Notes: generated by a model not told the origin, from the sequence alone. DNA of 64,000 bases from Desulfosarcina ovata subsp. ovata (GCF_009689005.1 NZ_AP021879.1:3782001-3846000); one strand, 5' to 3'. Numbered from the stretch's first letter, positions 42,764 through 52,412 are shown. Program-made: numbers and translations.

Positions 42764-44713
42764 ATGGCATTACTTGAAATCACCGATCTTGAGCGTTCCT
42801 TCCAGGCCGGGGAGACACCGGTAAAAATTCTCAAAGGCCTGAACCTGAAGATCGACGCCGGTGAGATGGTGGCCATCATGGGGGCGTCCGGATCGGGCAA
42901 GTCGACCCTGATGAATATCCTGGGCTGCCTCGACCGGCCCACCGCCGGCAGCTACAAGGTCGACGGCAAGGAAACCGGCAGCCTTGACAGCGATGAACGC
43001 GCCGCCCTGCGGCGGGACTATTTCGGCTTCATTTTCCAGAGCTATCATCTGCTCTCGCACCTGGATGCCACCGGAAATACCGAGATGCCGGCCATCTATG
43101 CCGGGATTGGCAAAAAGGAGCGCCTGACGCGCGCCCAGCAGCTGTTGCAGCGCCTGGGCCTGGACGAACGCGGCCATCACCGCCCCGGCCAGCTCTCCGG
43201 CGGACAGCAGCAGCGGGTCAGCATCGCCCGCTCTCTGATGAACGGCGGCGAGGTGATCCTGGCCGACGAACCCACCGGTGCCCTGGACAGCAAAAGCGGG
43301 CTGGAGGTGATGGCGATCCTGCGGGAACTGCACGCCCAGGGCCACACCATCATCCTGGTGACCCACGATTCCGGGATCGCCAGCCAGGCCCAGCGCATCA
43401 TCCGCATCAAGGACGGCGAGATCGTCTCCGATGCCCCCAATCCCGAGGCTTCGCCGCCGGTGGCTGCCGGGACGCGGCGTGCCTCCCAACCCCAACCGCA
43501 CAGCCGCTGGGCAACCCGCTTCGGGCTCTTCCTGGAGGCCTTCCGCATGGCCTGGCTGGCCATGACCACTCACCGGCTGCGCACCCTACTGACCATGCTG
43601 GGCATCATCATCGGCATCACGGCGGTGGTCAGCGTGGTCGCCGTGGGCCAGGGCGCCAAGCAGAAGGTGATCAGCGACATCAATTCCATCGGCACCAACA
43701 CCATCGACATCTACCCCGGCACCGGGTGGGGGGATGTGCGCTCAAGCCGCGTCGAAACCCTGGTGCCGGCGGATCTGGCGGCCCTCAAGGCCCAGGTTTA
43801 TGTGGACAGCCTGACCCCCAACATCAGCGACAGCCAGGAATTGCGCTACCGCAACATTGTTGTCAGCGCATCCATCAATGGGGTTGGTGACGCCTATTTC
43901 CGGGTCAAGGATATTACCATGGAACAGGGGCGGACCCTGATGGAACGGGACATCACGGGCCTTTCCCAGGTGGCGGTGATCGACCAGAACACCAGGAAGA
44001 AGCTGTTCCCCAACGGTGGAAACCCCATCGGCGAGACCGTGCTGGCCGGCAATGTGCCCATCGTCATTGTCGGCGTGGCCGCCGAAAAAGACTCGGCCTT
44101 CAAAAACGAGAACCTCAACGTCTGGATGCCCTACACCGCGGTGATGAACCGGATCTCCGGCCAGCAGTATTTCAGCTCGATTACCGTGCGCGTGACCGAC
44201 GGCATGTCCAACGAGATCGCCCAGGCGGGCATCGAGCGCCTCCTGACGACCCGTCACGGCACCAAGGATGTCTTTACGCGCAGCTCCGACAGCATCCTCA
44301 AAACCGTGGAAAAGACCACGTCGACCCTGACCCTGTTGATTTCCTCCATTGCGGTCATCTCACTGATCGTGGGCGGCATCGGGGTGATGAACATCATGCT
44401 GGTTTCCGTGACCGAGCGGACGCGTGAGATCGGCATTCGCATGGCCGTGGGCGCCCGTCAGACCGATATCATGCAGCAGTTCCTGATCGAGGCGGTGCTG
44501 GTCTGCATGATCGGCGGCATTTTCGGCATCCTGCTCTCCTTTGGTGTCGGGGTGGTGTTTTCCCATTTCGTCAGCGCGATTTCGATGCGCTTTTCCTCCT
44601 TGTCGATCGTTCTGGCGTTCGCCTGTTCGACATTCATCGGCGTGTTGTTCGGCTTCCTGCCCGCCCGCAGTGCCGCGCGGCTGGACCCCATCGATGCGCT
44701 CGCCCGGGAATAG
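42764..44713 (+). CDS. macB: MacB-type ABC transporter (ATPase and permease)
   Basis: About 649 residues. I prefer the ATG at 42764 because GAGGTG lies eight bases upstream; ATGs at 42749 and 42758 are in frame. The N-terminal ATPase has Walker A GASGSGKST, signature LSGGQQQRVSIARSL and Walker B VILADEPTGALDS. One membrane helix (~residue 275), a large periplasmic domain and three C-terminal helices (GIGVMNIMLVSVTERTREIG follows the second) form the FtsX-like permease. MacB pumps drive efflux of macrolides, lipopeptides, siderophores or toxins by a mechanical mechanism; the substrate here is unknown. Confidence 0.94.
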   Translation: MALLEITDLERSFQAGETPVKILKGLNLKIDAGEMVAIMGASGSGKSTLMNILGCLDRPTAGSYKVDGKETGSLDSDERAALRRDYFGFIFQSYHLLSHLDATGNTEMPAIYAGIGKKERLTRAQQLLQRLGLDERGHHRPGQLSGGQQQRVSIARSLMNGGEVILADEPTGALDSKSGLEVMAILRELHAQGHTIILVTHDSGIASQAQRIIRIKDGEIVSDAPNPEASPPVAAGTRRASQPQPHSRWATRFGLFLEAFRMAWLAMTTHRLRTLLTMLGIIIGITAVVSVVAVGQGAKQKVISDINSIGTNTIDIYPGTGWGDVRSSRVETLVPADLAALKAQVYVDSLTPNISDSQELRYRNIVVSASINGVGDAYFRVKDITMEQGRTLMERDITGLSQVAVIDQNTRKKLFPNGGNPIGETVLAGNVPIVIVGVAAEKDSAFKNENLNVWMPYTAVMNRISGQQYFSSITVRVTDGMSNEIAQAGIERLLTTRHGTKDVFTRSSDSILKTVEKTTSTLTLLISSIAVISLIVGGIGVMNIMLVSVTERTREIGIRMAVGARQTDIMQQFLIEAVLVCMIGGIFGILLSFGVGVVFSHFVSAISMRFSSLSIVLAFACSTFIGVLFGFLPARSAARLDPIDALARE

Positions 44714-44717
44714 GGAT

Positions 44718-46136
44718 ATGAAGATGAATACCTTCGGAAAAAGATACTGGAAAAAGGTGCGGCTCGTGCTGGCTTTCGTGCTGGCCGTTGCCACCGTCGG
44801 CTGCGGCGGCCTGATCCGCAAGGATTATGCGCGGCCCAACCTTGACCTGCCGGACGCCTGGCAGGCACTGCCGGTCACCGGCGAAACGGTCCTTTCCACC
44901 GACCAGTGGTGGCGGGTATTCGATGATCCCCAGTTGGACCAGTTGATTGCCGACGTTCTTTTGCGCAACAACGATCTGGCGGCGGCGACCATCAAGGTGC
45001 GCAAGGCGCGCCTGACGGCCGGTCTCGAAGCGACGAATCGGACGCCGGATTTTTCCGTGGGTGCCAGCGGCAGCACCCAGCGGGATCTGGACAGTGGCGA
45101 CCACAGCCGCAGCGGGTCGACCACGACCAGCCTCAGCTGGGAACTGGACCTGTGGGGCAAGCTGGCCAGCAGCCGCGATGCCACCGAATGGGAGGCCCGG
45201 GCCACCGAGCAGGACCGCGCCAACACGGCGCTCACCCTGGTGGGGACGACGGCGGATCTGTATTGGCAGATCGCCTACCTCAACCAGGCGATCCAGACCA
45301 GCCGGGAAGGGATCGCCTACACGCAGCGCTCCCTGGACCTGGTGCGGATCAAATACCAGGCCGGATCGGTATCCCGGCTGGAGCTCGTCCAGGCCGAGCA
45401 GGACGTGGAGAGCCAGAAGGCCGATCTGACGGACCTGTTGCAGCAGATGGCCGAAGCCCGGAGTTCACTGGCGGTGCTGTTCGACCAGGCTCCCGGAAAG
45501 GTCATGGCGGATCCCCAGCGACTCACCGAGATGCCCATGCCGGCCCTGGCCGCTGGGATTCCTGCCGCCGTACTGGCCCAGCGGCCGGATCTCAAGGCGG
45601 CCGAGATGCGCCTGCGCAGCACCCTGGAAGATGAGAATTCGACCCGGGCGAGTTACTATCCCAGCCTGAGCCTGACCTCGTCCCTGGGCACCAGCAGCAC
45701 CCATCTGGTAAGGCTCCTCGAAAACCCGGTGGCCACCCTGGGCGCCGATCTGGCCCTGCCTTTTGTAGAGTGGAATCAGGCACGGCTGAACACCCAAATC
45801 GCCGAGGCAGAATACGAACAGGCGGTGGTGGAATTCCGCCAGACGCTGTACGAGGCGTTGCAGGATGTGGAGAATGCCCTTTCGGCACGGACGCATTACC
45901 TGCAGCAGGAAACGGCGCTGCGCCGGTCCTGCACGCTTGCCAAAACCGCCGAACAGATGGCCGAGACCCGCTACCGGGCCGGTGAGACCGGCGTCCAGGA
46001 CTGGCTGGATCAGCAGCAAACCCGCCGCACGGCCGACCTGGCCCTGGCCAAGAACCGTTACAACCAGCTGCAGAACATGATGACCCTCTATCAGGCGCTC
46101 GGCGGCGATGCGTCCACCGACTCTGATCAAGAGTGA
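44718..46136 (+). CDS. Outer membrane efflux channel (TolC/NodT family lipoprotein)
   Basis: 472 residues from the ATG at 44718, five bases after the macB stop. The start has a signal sequence with a probable lipobox (AVATVGC), so it is likely lipid-anchored like OprM/NodT. Two TolC-type repeats follow, with long helices (QTSREGIAYTQRSLDLVRIKYQAG; the QRPDL family motif in AVLAQRPDLKAAEMRL). It completes the MacA-MacB pump. Confidence 0.9.
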   Translation: MKMNTFGKRYWKKVRLVLAFVLAVATVGCGGLIRKDYARPNLDLPDAWQALPVTGETVLSTDQWWRVFDDPQLDQLIADVLLRNNDLAAATIKVRKARLTAGLEATNRTPDFSVGASGSTQRDLDSGDHSRSGSTTTSLSWELDLWGKLASSRDATEWEARATEQDRANTALTLVGTTADLYWQIAYLNQAIQTSREGIAYTQRSLDLVRIKYQAGSVSRLELVQAEQDVESQKADLTDLLQQMAEARSSLAVLFDQAPGKVMADPQRLTEMPMPALAAGIPAAVLAQRPDLKAAEMRLRSTLEDENSTRASYYPSLSLTSSLGTSSTHLVRLLENPVATLGADLALPFVEWNQARLNTQIAEAEYEQAVVEFRQTLYEALQDVENALSARTHYLQQETALRRSCTLAKTAEQMAETRYRAGETGVQDWLDQQQTRRTADLALAKNRYNQLQNMMTLYQALGGDASTDSDQE

Positions 46137-46140
46137 TGAA

Positions 46141-46261
46141 CTCGTAAAAAGTCGAAAATCCCAAAACGGCGTCATTCCGGTGCAGGCCGGAATCCATTTT
46201 TTTCAATTTCTTATGGATGCCGGGTCAAGCCCGGCATGACGATCCTGCGACTTTTTACGAG
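46141..46261. repeat. 121-bp inverted-repeat element with two inner hairpins
   Basis: Arms CTCGTAAAAAGTCG (46141-46154) and CGACTTTTTACGAG (46248-46261) are perfect 14-mers. Inside are ATTCCGG-TGCAGG-CCGGAAT (46174-46193) and ATGCCGGG-TCAAG-CCCGGCAT (46217-46237). The element starts four bases after the efflux operon and ends just before the convergent ferredoxin gene, so it may also terminate both. The arm recurs at 62198-62211 and the second hairpin at 41381. Confidence 0.75.
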
Positions 46262-46265
46262 ACCG

Positions 46266-47546
46266 TCAAGAATAGTGCAGGGCCAGGGCTTCCAGGTAGC
46301 GGGACTTGACCTGATCGGTGGCCAGGGCCCGCTTGACCGGCGGCAGGCGCAGGATGGCGCCGACCACGACGGCCAGGGCGCGGTGGTGCCACAGCACGCG
46401 ATTGTCGAAGAGCAGATGCTGCAGTTTGCCCCGCTCGACGGCCATGATGACGGAGCGGTGGATGGTGTTCAGGGGGGTCAGGACACGCCGGGGACGGCGC
46501 TGCAGGGTAAGGCTGGCAGTTTTCGTGCAGGCGCTCAGGCAGACCCCGCAACCCAGGCAGTGCCCGGCATCTACTTGGGCGACCTTGCGCTTGGGATGGT
46601 GCGGATCGTTGGCCGACACCAGGGACATGGCTGCCACCGGACAACGTTCCACGCACTTGCCGCAGCCGTTGCAGCTGTCCGTGTTGACCCGGGGCAGGAA
46701 ACCGGTGGTGTGTACCGGATGCATGATCGCGAAACGGCGCGCGGCCAGCATTGCCTCACAACAACACCCGCAACAGTTACAGATGAAGTTGACGCCCTGG
46801 CGCACGTTTTCCCCGAATTGCACCAAATGATGCTCACGGGCCATGGCCAGCCGTTCCATACATTCCGAAACCGTCACCGCCCGGGCGTGGCCGTGGCGGA
46901 TCAGCGAGGCTGCAGCGGTGTTGAAGGTCATGCAGATGTCCAAGGGGGCGTCGCAACCGCGCTCCAGGTGCAGCATTTTGTGGCGACAGTAGCAGGTGCT
47001 GACACCCCGGTGGGAGGCCGTTCGGATCACTTCGCTGGCTCGCTCCCAATCCAGCACGAACAGGGCATTGGCTTCGGAGAGCACGGTTTCGTCCACGAAG
47101 GCCCGTCCCAGTTGGGTCTCTCCCTCGGTGAAGAGGGTGCGCACGAAATCCTCTTCCACATTGAGATACTCGTAGAACAGTTCCGCCAGCAACGGCTGGT
47201 CGATATCTTCCCTGACGCGCATCATGGCAAACTCGAAAAAACCGGCCATGGGGGGCGGCAGGACATAATTCATTGCGCCGTTGACTTCCATATCCACCAG
47301 AAGGGCTTTGTCAGCCAATCGATCGAGGATACGCCGTGTTTCGTTTTCCGGCAGATGCCAGACCCGGGCGGCGGTCGCCACGGTGAAGGGTTTGACCGGC
47401 AGCAGGGAGACCAGTTCGGCGTCCCGCTGGTTGAAAAGCACCGCTAAAATACGGGTGAGCAATTCCGATGGCGGCGCGCCCTGGGGAAACCGATTGAGGC
47501 GGTCGGTGAGGCGGTCGTAGGCGGATTGGGTAACGATGTGGGCCAT
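46266..47546 (-). CDS. Multi-cluster ferredoxin-type protein with winged-helix-like N-terminus
   Basis: 426 residues, cytoplasmic. Residues ~45-85 (FTVATAARVWHLPENETRRILDRLADKALL) look like a helix-turn-helix or winged helix. Cysteine groups follow: STCYCRHKM (~184), NFICNCCGCCCEAM (~255) and two ferredoxin motifs, CNGCGKCVERCP and CLGCGVCLSAC, that should bind two [4Fe-4S] clusters. Proteins of this build are frequent in Desulfobacterota and often annotated only as 4Fe-4S proteins. The combination of possible DNA-binding start and clusters invites a redox-sensing role, but an electron-transfer role is equally possible. Confidence 0.8.
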   Translation of the reverse strand: MAHIVTQSAYDRLTDRLNRFPQGAPPSELLTRILAVLFNQRDAELVSLLPVKPFTVATAARVWHLPENETRRILDRLADKALLVDMEVNGAMNYVLPPPMAGFFEFAMMRVREDIDQPLLAELFYEYLNVEEDFVRTLFTEGETQLGRAFVDETVLSEANALFVLDWERASEVIRTASHRGVSTCYCRHKMLHLERGCDAPLDICMTFNTAAASLIRHGHARAVTVSECMERLAMAREHHLVQFGENVRQGVNFICNCCGCCCEAMLAARRFAIMHPVHTTGFLPRVNTDSCNGCGKCVERCPVAAMSLVSANDPHHPKRKVAQVDAGHCLGCGVCLSACTKTASLTLQRRPRRVLTPLNTIHRSVIMAVERGKLQHLLFDNRVLWHHRALAVVVGAILRLPPVKRALATDQVKSRYLEALALHYS

Positions 47547-47976
47547 GGCCTTTTCCTGGCGAAGACCGGGTTGGTTGTCGTGTTGCTGAACGGTGCATCT
47601 TCTCCGGCAAGCTTGCCTGAACCATGGTCCACCATATCAAAAGACTTTACGGGTTTCAATTTTTACAGAGCGCTGATGCTCTTCCGAGATATATAGTGTT
47701 TAAGATAATGTTTTTGGCAAGGCCAGAGGGAGGAAGCTGTATAACCCATACCGCTTTCGACCGATAACGCCGCCCAAAAACATTATCTTGAATGCTATGG
47801 CATACAAGTCGTTCATACTTGGTCGAGCAACAGCGTCCGGCCGCGATGGCGCACGTCAGGCCCCCGGAAAAAAATCATTGCACCATCTGGATTGCTTTTG
47901 TACCATTAAGTCCCTAACATGCCGAACCAAAAGAAAATCGGGATAATTCGGGAAACCGGGTCGCAATGCCAAGGTA
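47547..47976. other. Intergenic stretch with one inverted repeat
   Basis: Holds the dyad element at 47702-47789 and presumably promoters for the two divergent genes. No gene seen. Confidence 0.45.
47702..47789. repeat. 88-bp inverted-repeat element
   Basis: AAGATAATGTTTTTGG (47702-47717) and CCAAAAACATTATCTT (47774-47789) are perfect 16-bp arms. There is no coding content between them; it is MITE-like. Confidence 0.7.
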
Positions 47977-48708
47977 ATGATGCCAACCTCGAAATTGACT
48001 AATATACTGTCCCTGTTGATTTTTTTATTTGCGAATACCGCTTATTCAAAAGATCCGGTATGCGGGATCGCCACAGGATTTCCACCTTATCAGTTTCACT
48101 CCAGCGGAACGGTTACCGGGTTTGATGCGGAGGTTGTCAGACTGATTTTCGACAGACTGAATGAACCATTTGTTTTTGAACAGGACGAGTGGGATGAGGT
48201 TGTCAATAAACTGCGATTCGGAAAAATCGATTTGGTAACCGGCATGGAAATCAATGAGATCCGAAAGAACTTTTTTGATTTCACGACTGCCTATTATCAT
48301 CGCTATGACGTTGTTTTTGTAAGAAAAGACGATGATGCAACCCAAACCATCGAAGACCTTTACAATAAAATCATAACTGGAGACAGACACTCTTTTGTCG
48401 AAACATACTGGCAGAAAAAAGGCATTAGAAATAAGATTCGGATCAAACAGATCAAGAGTAAGGAACAGTCAATGCGGCTGCTATATGAAAGCAAAACCAA
48501 GGCAGCGATCATGCCCAAATCGGTGGGACTGTACCTGGCAAGACAGATGGGCTTCGAGGTCAGGATCCTGGCGAACCCGGATTCGGGTTCGCCAGTTGCA
48601 ATTGCTGTTAAAAAAGGGAATCGGGAATTGCTGACCAAAATCGATACGATGCTGCAAGAACTGATCGAAAAAGGCGAGATCGACAGACTTTATAAAAAAT
48701 GGTTCTGA
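47977..48708 (+). CDS. Lone family-3 solute-binding protein
   Basis: 243 residues with a signal peptide (KLTNILSLLIFLFANTAYS). The mature protein has the amino-acid-binding family 3 layout (GIATGFPPYQFHSSGTVTGFDAEVV, LRFGKIDLVTGMEI, EIDRLYKKWF at the end). No permease or ATPase lies nearby. It may serve a distant transporter or act as a sensor partner. It is AT-richer than its neighbours and convergent with the aminotransferase gene, 12 bases away. Confidence 0.82.
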   Translation: MMPTSKLTNILSLLIFLFANTAYSKDPVCGIATGFPPYQFHSSGTVTGFDAEVVRLIFDRLNEPFVFEQDEWDEVVNKLRFGKIDLVTGMEINEIRKNFFDFTTAYYHRYDVVFVRKDDDATQTIEDLYNKIITGDRHSFVETYWQKKGIRNKIRIKQIKSKEQSMRLLYESKTKAAIMPKSVGLYLARQMGFEVRILANPDSGSPVAIAVKKGNRELLTKIDTMLQELIEKGEIDRLYKKWF

Positions 48709-48720
48709 TCTGTCAGGCTA

Positions 48721-50097
48721 TTAAAGAACGTCATATATGGCATCCACCAGCCCGTCAATCTGCTGTCTGTTGTGAAACAGGTGGGTGGAAATTCTCAGTG
48801 CATAGGCATCCTCCGCATCTTCGAGTTCGACGCGGAAATTGGTATATCGGACCTGATATCCCTTTTCATGCAGGCTATCCACCATTGTGGTGATTAAATC
48901 GGCGTCGGTAATGTCAGCGAAGGGATTGAAGGCGGTCAAGCCGGTGGTAAATCCCGGAAGATCCGGAGAGAACAGTGTCCCGGTCGAACCGAACTTGTCC
49001 CTCAGTCGCTGCTTGAGGTAGGAACCCAAGCCGCAGACATATTCCTCAATCCGACCCCGGCCGATCTCTTCCCACAGGGCGCAGGACTCCAGCATGGCCA
49101 GATGCGCCGGTATGTTCAATTGGCCGCGATACTGCAGGGAGTAGGCGATGTCATACTCTCCCCTTGCATAAGACTGTGCCGTATAGGTGTAAAGAGAGGA
49201 GTTCTGGGTCCAGAAAGTCGGCAGGTCGCGACCACCGTTGCGCAGATAGAGGATTCCGGTGGCGCCCGGGCCGCACTGCCATTTGTGGCCTGCGGCAGCG
49301 TAGAAATCGCAGCCAATGTCGTGGAAGTCCAGTTCGATCATGCCCGGTGCGTGGGCGCCGTCGACAATGGAAATCAGTCCCTTTTTCCTGGCCAATTTGC
49401 ACAACGCTTTTGCCGGCAGGCGGGTGCCGGTTTTGTAAGTGATATGGGAAAAGAGAATGGCCTTGGTGTTGTCACTGATTTTATCTTCGAAGGCGTTTAC
49501 AAATTGATCCTTGTCCGTTACGTTCAATACCGGGATTTCGACTTCGGTGAGAATGACGCCATAGCGGTCCTGAAGTACATTGAGCGGCGAAAGCGCCCCG
49601 ATGTGCTCGTGGTGGGTAATCAGGATTTCATCGCCTTCATTGAACTCCAGACCGTTCACGACGGCATCCAGACCATCGGTGGTGTTGCGGGTCAGGCAGA
49701 TCTCATCCGTATTGCAGCCGAATTGGGCGGCCAGGGTTGCCCGCTGATCTTCCAGTCCGAAGGTGGCGCCCAGTTCCGATTCGAATGTCCTGGGATGACG
49801 GGCGTTGAGGATATTGTAGTCGTTGTACTTCTCCAATACCCGCAATGGCATCGACCCGGTGGTGCCGAGGTTCATGTAAACGATGTCGGGGTCCAGGACG
49901 AATTGATCCTGAACCCATTGCCAATAATCGGTGTCATTGCTGACGGTGGAAACCGTCGGCGGTTTTGCGGCATGGGAGACGGACGACAATCCCAATCCGA
50001 ATGCCGCTCCCGCCGCGGCCATCCCGCTGACTTTGAAAAAGTTTCTTCGGCTCAATGTCCGATCCAAGCCCTTGCCCGTGTCGTTTCCTTCAGCCAT
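48721..50097 (-). CDS. Tat-exported PLP-dependent class V aminotransferase (isopenicillin N epimerase-like)
   Basis: 458 residues from the ATG at 50097 with GAAAGGA upstream. The start carries a full twin-arginine signal, SRRNFFKVSGMAAAGAAFG, cut near SHA, so the folded enzyme with its cofactor should be exported. The fold is class V: NTTDGLDAVV, DGAHAPGMIELD and the cofactor lysine in AAGHKWQCGPGATG. Relatives include isopenicillin N epimerases and cysteine-desulfurase-like enzymes; the substrate is unknown. It follows the sensor kinase gene by 17 bases in the same direction. Confidence 0.9.
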   Translation of the reverse strand: MAEGNDTGKGLDRTLSRRNFFKVSGMAAAGAAFGLGLSSVSHAAKPPTVSTVSNDTDYWQWVQDQFVLDPDIVYMNLGTTGSMPLRVLEKYNDYNILNARHPRTFESELGATFGLEDQRATLAAQFGCNTDEICLTRNTTDGLDAVVNGLEFNEGDEILITHHEHIGALSPLNVLQDRYGVILTEVEIPVLNVTDKDQFVNAFEDKISDNTKAILFSHITYKTGTRLPAKALCKLARKKGLISIVDGAHAPGMIELDFHDIGCDFYAAAGHKWQCGPGATGILYLRNGGRDLPTFWTQNSSLYTYTAQSYARGEYDIAYSLQYRGQLNIPAHLAMLESCALWEEIGRGRIEEYVCGLGSYLKQRLRDKFGSTGTLFSPDLPGFTTGLTAFNPFADITDADLITTMVDSLHEKGYQVRYTNFRVELEDAEDAYALRISTHLFHNRQQIDGLVDAIYDVL

Positions 50098-50114
50098 CGT
50101 TTTTCCTTTCTTTC

Positions 50115-52397
50115 TCACTGTGATGTTGTTGTGCTATCCGTGTTATTCAACTTGTGCGATTCACTTCCGCAAAGCTCCGTTTTTACTGCCAGGGCGATCT
50201 TTTCGAGGGTATAGGGCTTCTTGATATATTGTCTGGCGCCCAGCCGCTTGGCCTTCCGGATCCGGTCCGTTTCGGAGAATCCGCTGGTAATGATTGCCCG
50301 CTGTCCTGGGCACAGTTCCAGAATACGCGTATAGGTTTCGAGCCCGTCGATCCCGGAACCCATGATCATATCCAGCAGGATCAGATCCACGGCGTTCTCC
50401 TTTACATAGGCCACCGCTTTTTCACCACTTTCGACGGTAACTACCGCATAGCCAAGCTTGGAGAAGATCATCTGCGCGATGTCGCGTTGTTCTTTGACAT
50501 CATCGACAACCAGAATGGTTTCTCCATGGCCTTTGTAATCCTCGATCGGTGAATCGGGCTGCGCCGATTTCATTTTTTCCCGGGTGACGGGAAAGTAGAG
50601 GTAAAATGTCGTTCCCTTGCCCAGTTCCGTTTGAACATCAATATATCCTTGATGGTCCTTTACGGCTCCCCAGACGACCGACATCCCCAAACCGGTGCCG
50701 CTCCTACCCATCTTTTTCTTGGTGAAAAAGGGTTCGAATATTTTCTCGCTGTCTTCCGCCGACATCCCGCTGCCCGTGTCCGCCACAGAAATTCGAACGT
50801 ATTCCCCCTCTTTGACTTCTTCGTAAGTGCCGATGGGACGGTCGATGTATACTGTTTTGGTGGCGATGGTAATCGTCCCGCCCTCGGGCATGGCTTCGGC
50901 GGCATTGGAAACGAGGTTCATAATGGTTTTGGAAAGGTGGACGGACGATCCTGATATATTGTATGGGTTTTCTTCCAGATCGGTGACGATGCGAACGTTT
51001 TCATGGAAGGACAGGATTTTTTTGTTCTCCGGGCTCTGCAGGTAATCGTTAACGATGGTATTCAGATTGATGATTTCGTTGACGACAACGCCCCTTCTCG
51101 CCAGGGTGAGCAAATCCTGAACAATGGCAGTGGCCTTTTGGCCCGACTGCTTGATGGTCTGTAGCGGATCTTTCAGTGAGCTGTCTTCTGGCAGTTGCAT
51201 CAGCAACAGGTCCGGATAGCTGACAATGCCGGTCAGGATGTTGTTCAGGTCGTGGGCAACACCGCCGGCGAGCATTCCGATGGCTTCCATTTTCTGAACC
51301 CGCTGGAGTTGCACTTCCAGTTTTACGCGCTCCAGTTCCGATCGCTTCCGTTCCTCGATTTCGGCTTGAAGCTGTTTGTTTTTAAGGGCGATGTCCTTCT
51401 CTTTTTTTCTGGATTCTTCCACACGGGTCTGCAGAACGAGATTGTGCGCGATCATGCGCATAATGAGAATCGCAGCACCGAGCAGCCCGATAAACAACAG
51501 GACCATCGCGAGTAGCAGCGTTCGTGGGGAGGTTGTGCCGATGATCATTTTCGCGGAGGCGATTTCCCTCAGTTGCAGGTTGGTATTTCCCAAATTTGAC
51601 TCGAAGGTGAGAACGGGTTCGGCTTTTTCAAAACCGGCTACCCATTGTTGATAGTGTTTATCCGGAAGAAGAATGTTATTCGACGGTGGCGGAAAGGGCA
51701 AGGACGGGCCCGATTGGATATCGATCAGCTGGCTGGCGGGGGCAAACAGGCCCGTGAACAGCGCCGCTCGTCCGGATTTGATAAACTGCGATTGAAGCAC
51801 ATCAGTGTAAAAACAGGCAATGATCTGTCCCTTGTATTGGGTTTTAAAATAGTATGGCCGTGTGTAAACAAAATACTGCTCCTTTATCCCAGCCGGCTGA
51901 AGGGCGTAAAATCCCTCCGGAAGACGAAGCAGCGACATGCGCCGTCGCCGATCATTCAGTGCGATGGACAGCGGCGGTCCGCTGTCGACAATTAGGTCCC
52001 CTTGGGGATTGTAAATTGCCAGCCGCTGATAAATGCATCGGTCCTGTAACCGCTGTTGGTCCACAAACCGGGTCAAATCCTGTTCAAGCGCAAGTATGGT
52101 CGCACGCAGTCCATATTTCATGGACATGCCCAGCGCTTTGTTTTCAAAATAGAGTTCGAGTTTGCCGGCATTGGCGATGGTGGCAATTTTCTGCCTTTGA
52201 TTTTCAAGAAAGTTGGACAGGCTCCAGCTGCGCGTTTCGAATTCGTAGGCATATTGCTTCAACGCGCTGTCGCGCAGTTTCTGAAGCGAATGGTAATTGG
52301 ATATGAGTAAAAACCCGACGAATCCAGTCAGAATCAAAGCGATGCCAAGGATGGCAATCAGCTCCTTTTCGCGCAGGAAACCGGTGGGCTGGCGCAT
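50115..52397 (-). CDS. Hybrid sensor histidine kinase with C-terminal receiver
   Basis: 760 residues. TM1 spans ~13-33, a periplasmic sensor region ~34-290 (Cache-like, RLAIYNPQGDLIVDSG), TM2 ~292-314, then a coiled coil. The kinase core has the H-box GGVAHDLNNILTG with His382, N-box NLVSNAAEAMP, G1 ADTGSGM and G2 GTGLGMSVVWG. A receiver domain ends the protein (ILVVDDVKEQ, Asp in LILLDMIMG, Lys in YIKKPYT). There is no DNA-binding output, so the phosphoryl group must pass to a partner elsewhere. The binding-protein gene lies 15 bases upstream and the Tat-exported enzyme gene 17 bases downstream. Confidence 0.9.
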   Translation of the reverse strand: MRQPTGFLREKELIAILGIALILTGFVGFLLISNYHSLQKLRDSALKQYAYEFETRSWSLSNFLENQRQKIATIANAGKLELYFENKALGMSMKYGLRATILALEQDLTRFVDQQRLQDRCIYQRLAIYNPQGDLIVDSGPPLSIALNDRRRRMSLLRLPEGFYALQPAGIKEQYFVYTRPYYFKTQYKGQIIACFYTDVLQSQFIKSGRAALFTGLFAPASQLIDIQSGPSLPFPPPSNNILLPDKHYQQWVAGFEKAEPVLTFESNLGNTNLQLREIASAKMIIGTTSPRTLLLAMVLLFIGLLGAAILIMRMIAHNLVLQTRVEESRKKEKDIALKNKQLQAEIEERKRSELERVKLEVQLQRVQKMEAIGMLAGGVAHDLNNILTGIVSYPDLLLMQLPEDSSLKDPLQTIKQSGQKATAIVQDLLTLARRGVVVNEIINLNTIVNDYLQSPENKKILSFHENVRIVTDLEENPYNISGSSVHLSKTIMNLVSNAAEAMPEGGTITIATKTVYIDRPIGTYEEVKEGEYVRISVADTGSGMSAEDSEKIFEPFFTKKKMGRSGTGLGMSVVWGAVKDHQGYIDVQTELGKGTTFYLYFPVTREKMKSAQPDSPIEDYKGHGETILVVDDVKEQRDIAQMIFSKLGYAVVTVESGEKAVAYVKENAVDLILLDMIMGSGIDGLETYTRILELCPGQRAIITSGFSETDRIRKAKRLGARQYIKKPYTLEKIALAVKTELCGSESHKLNNTDSTTTSQ

Positions 52398-52412
52398 GAG
52401 AGATCATCCTTG

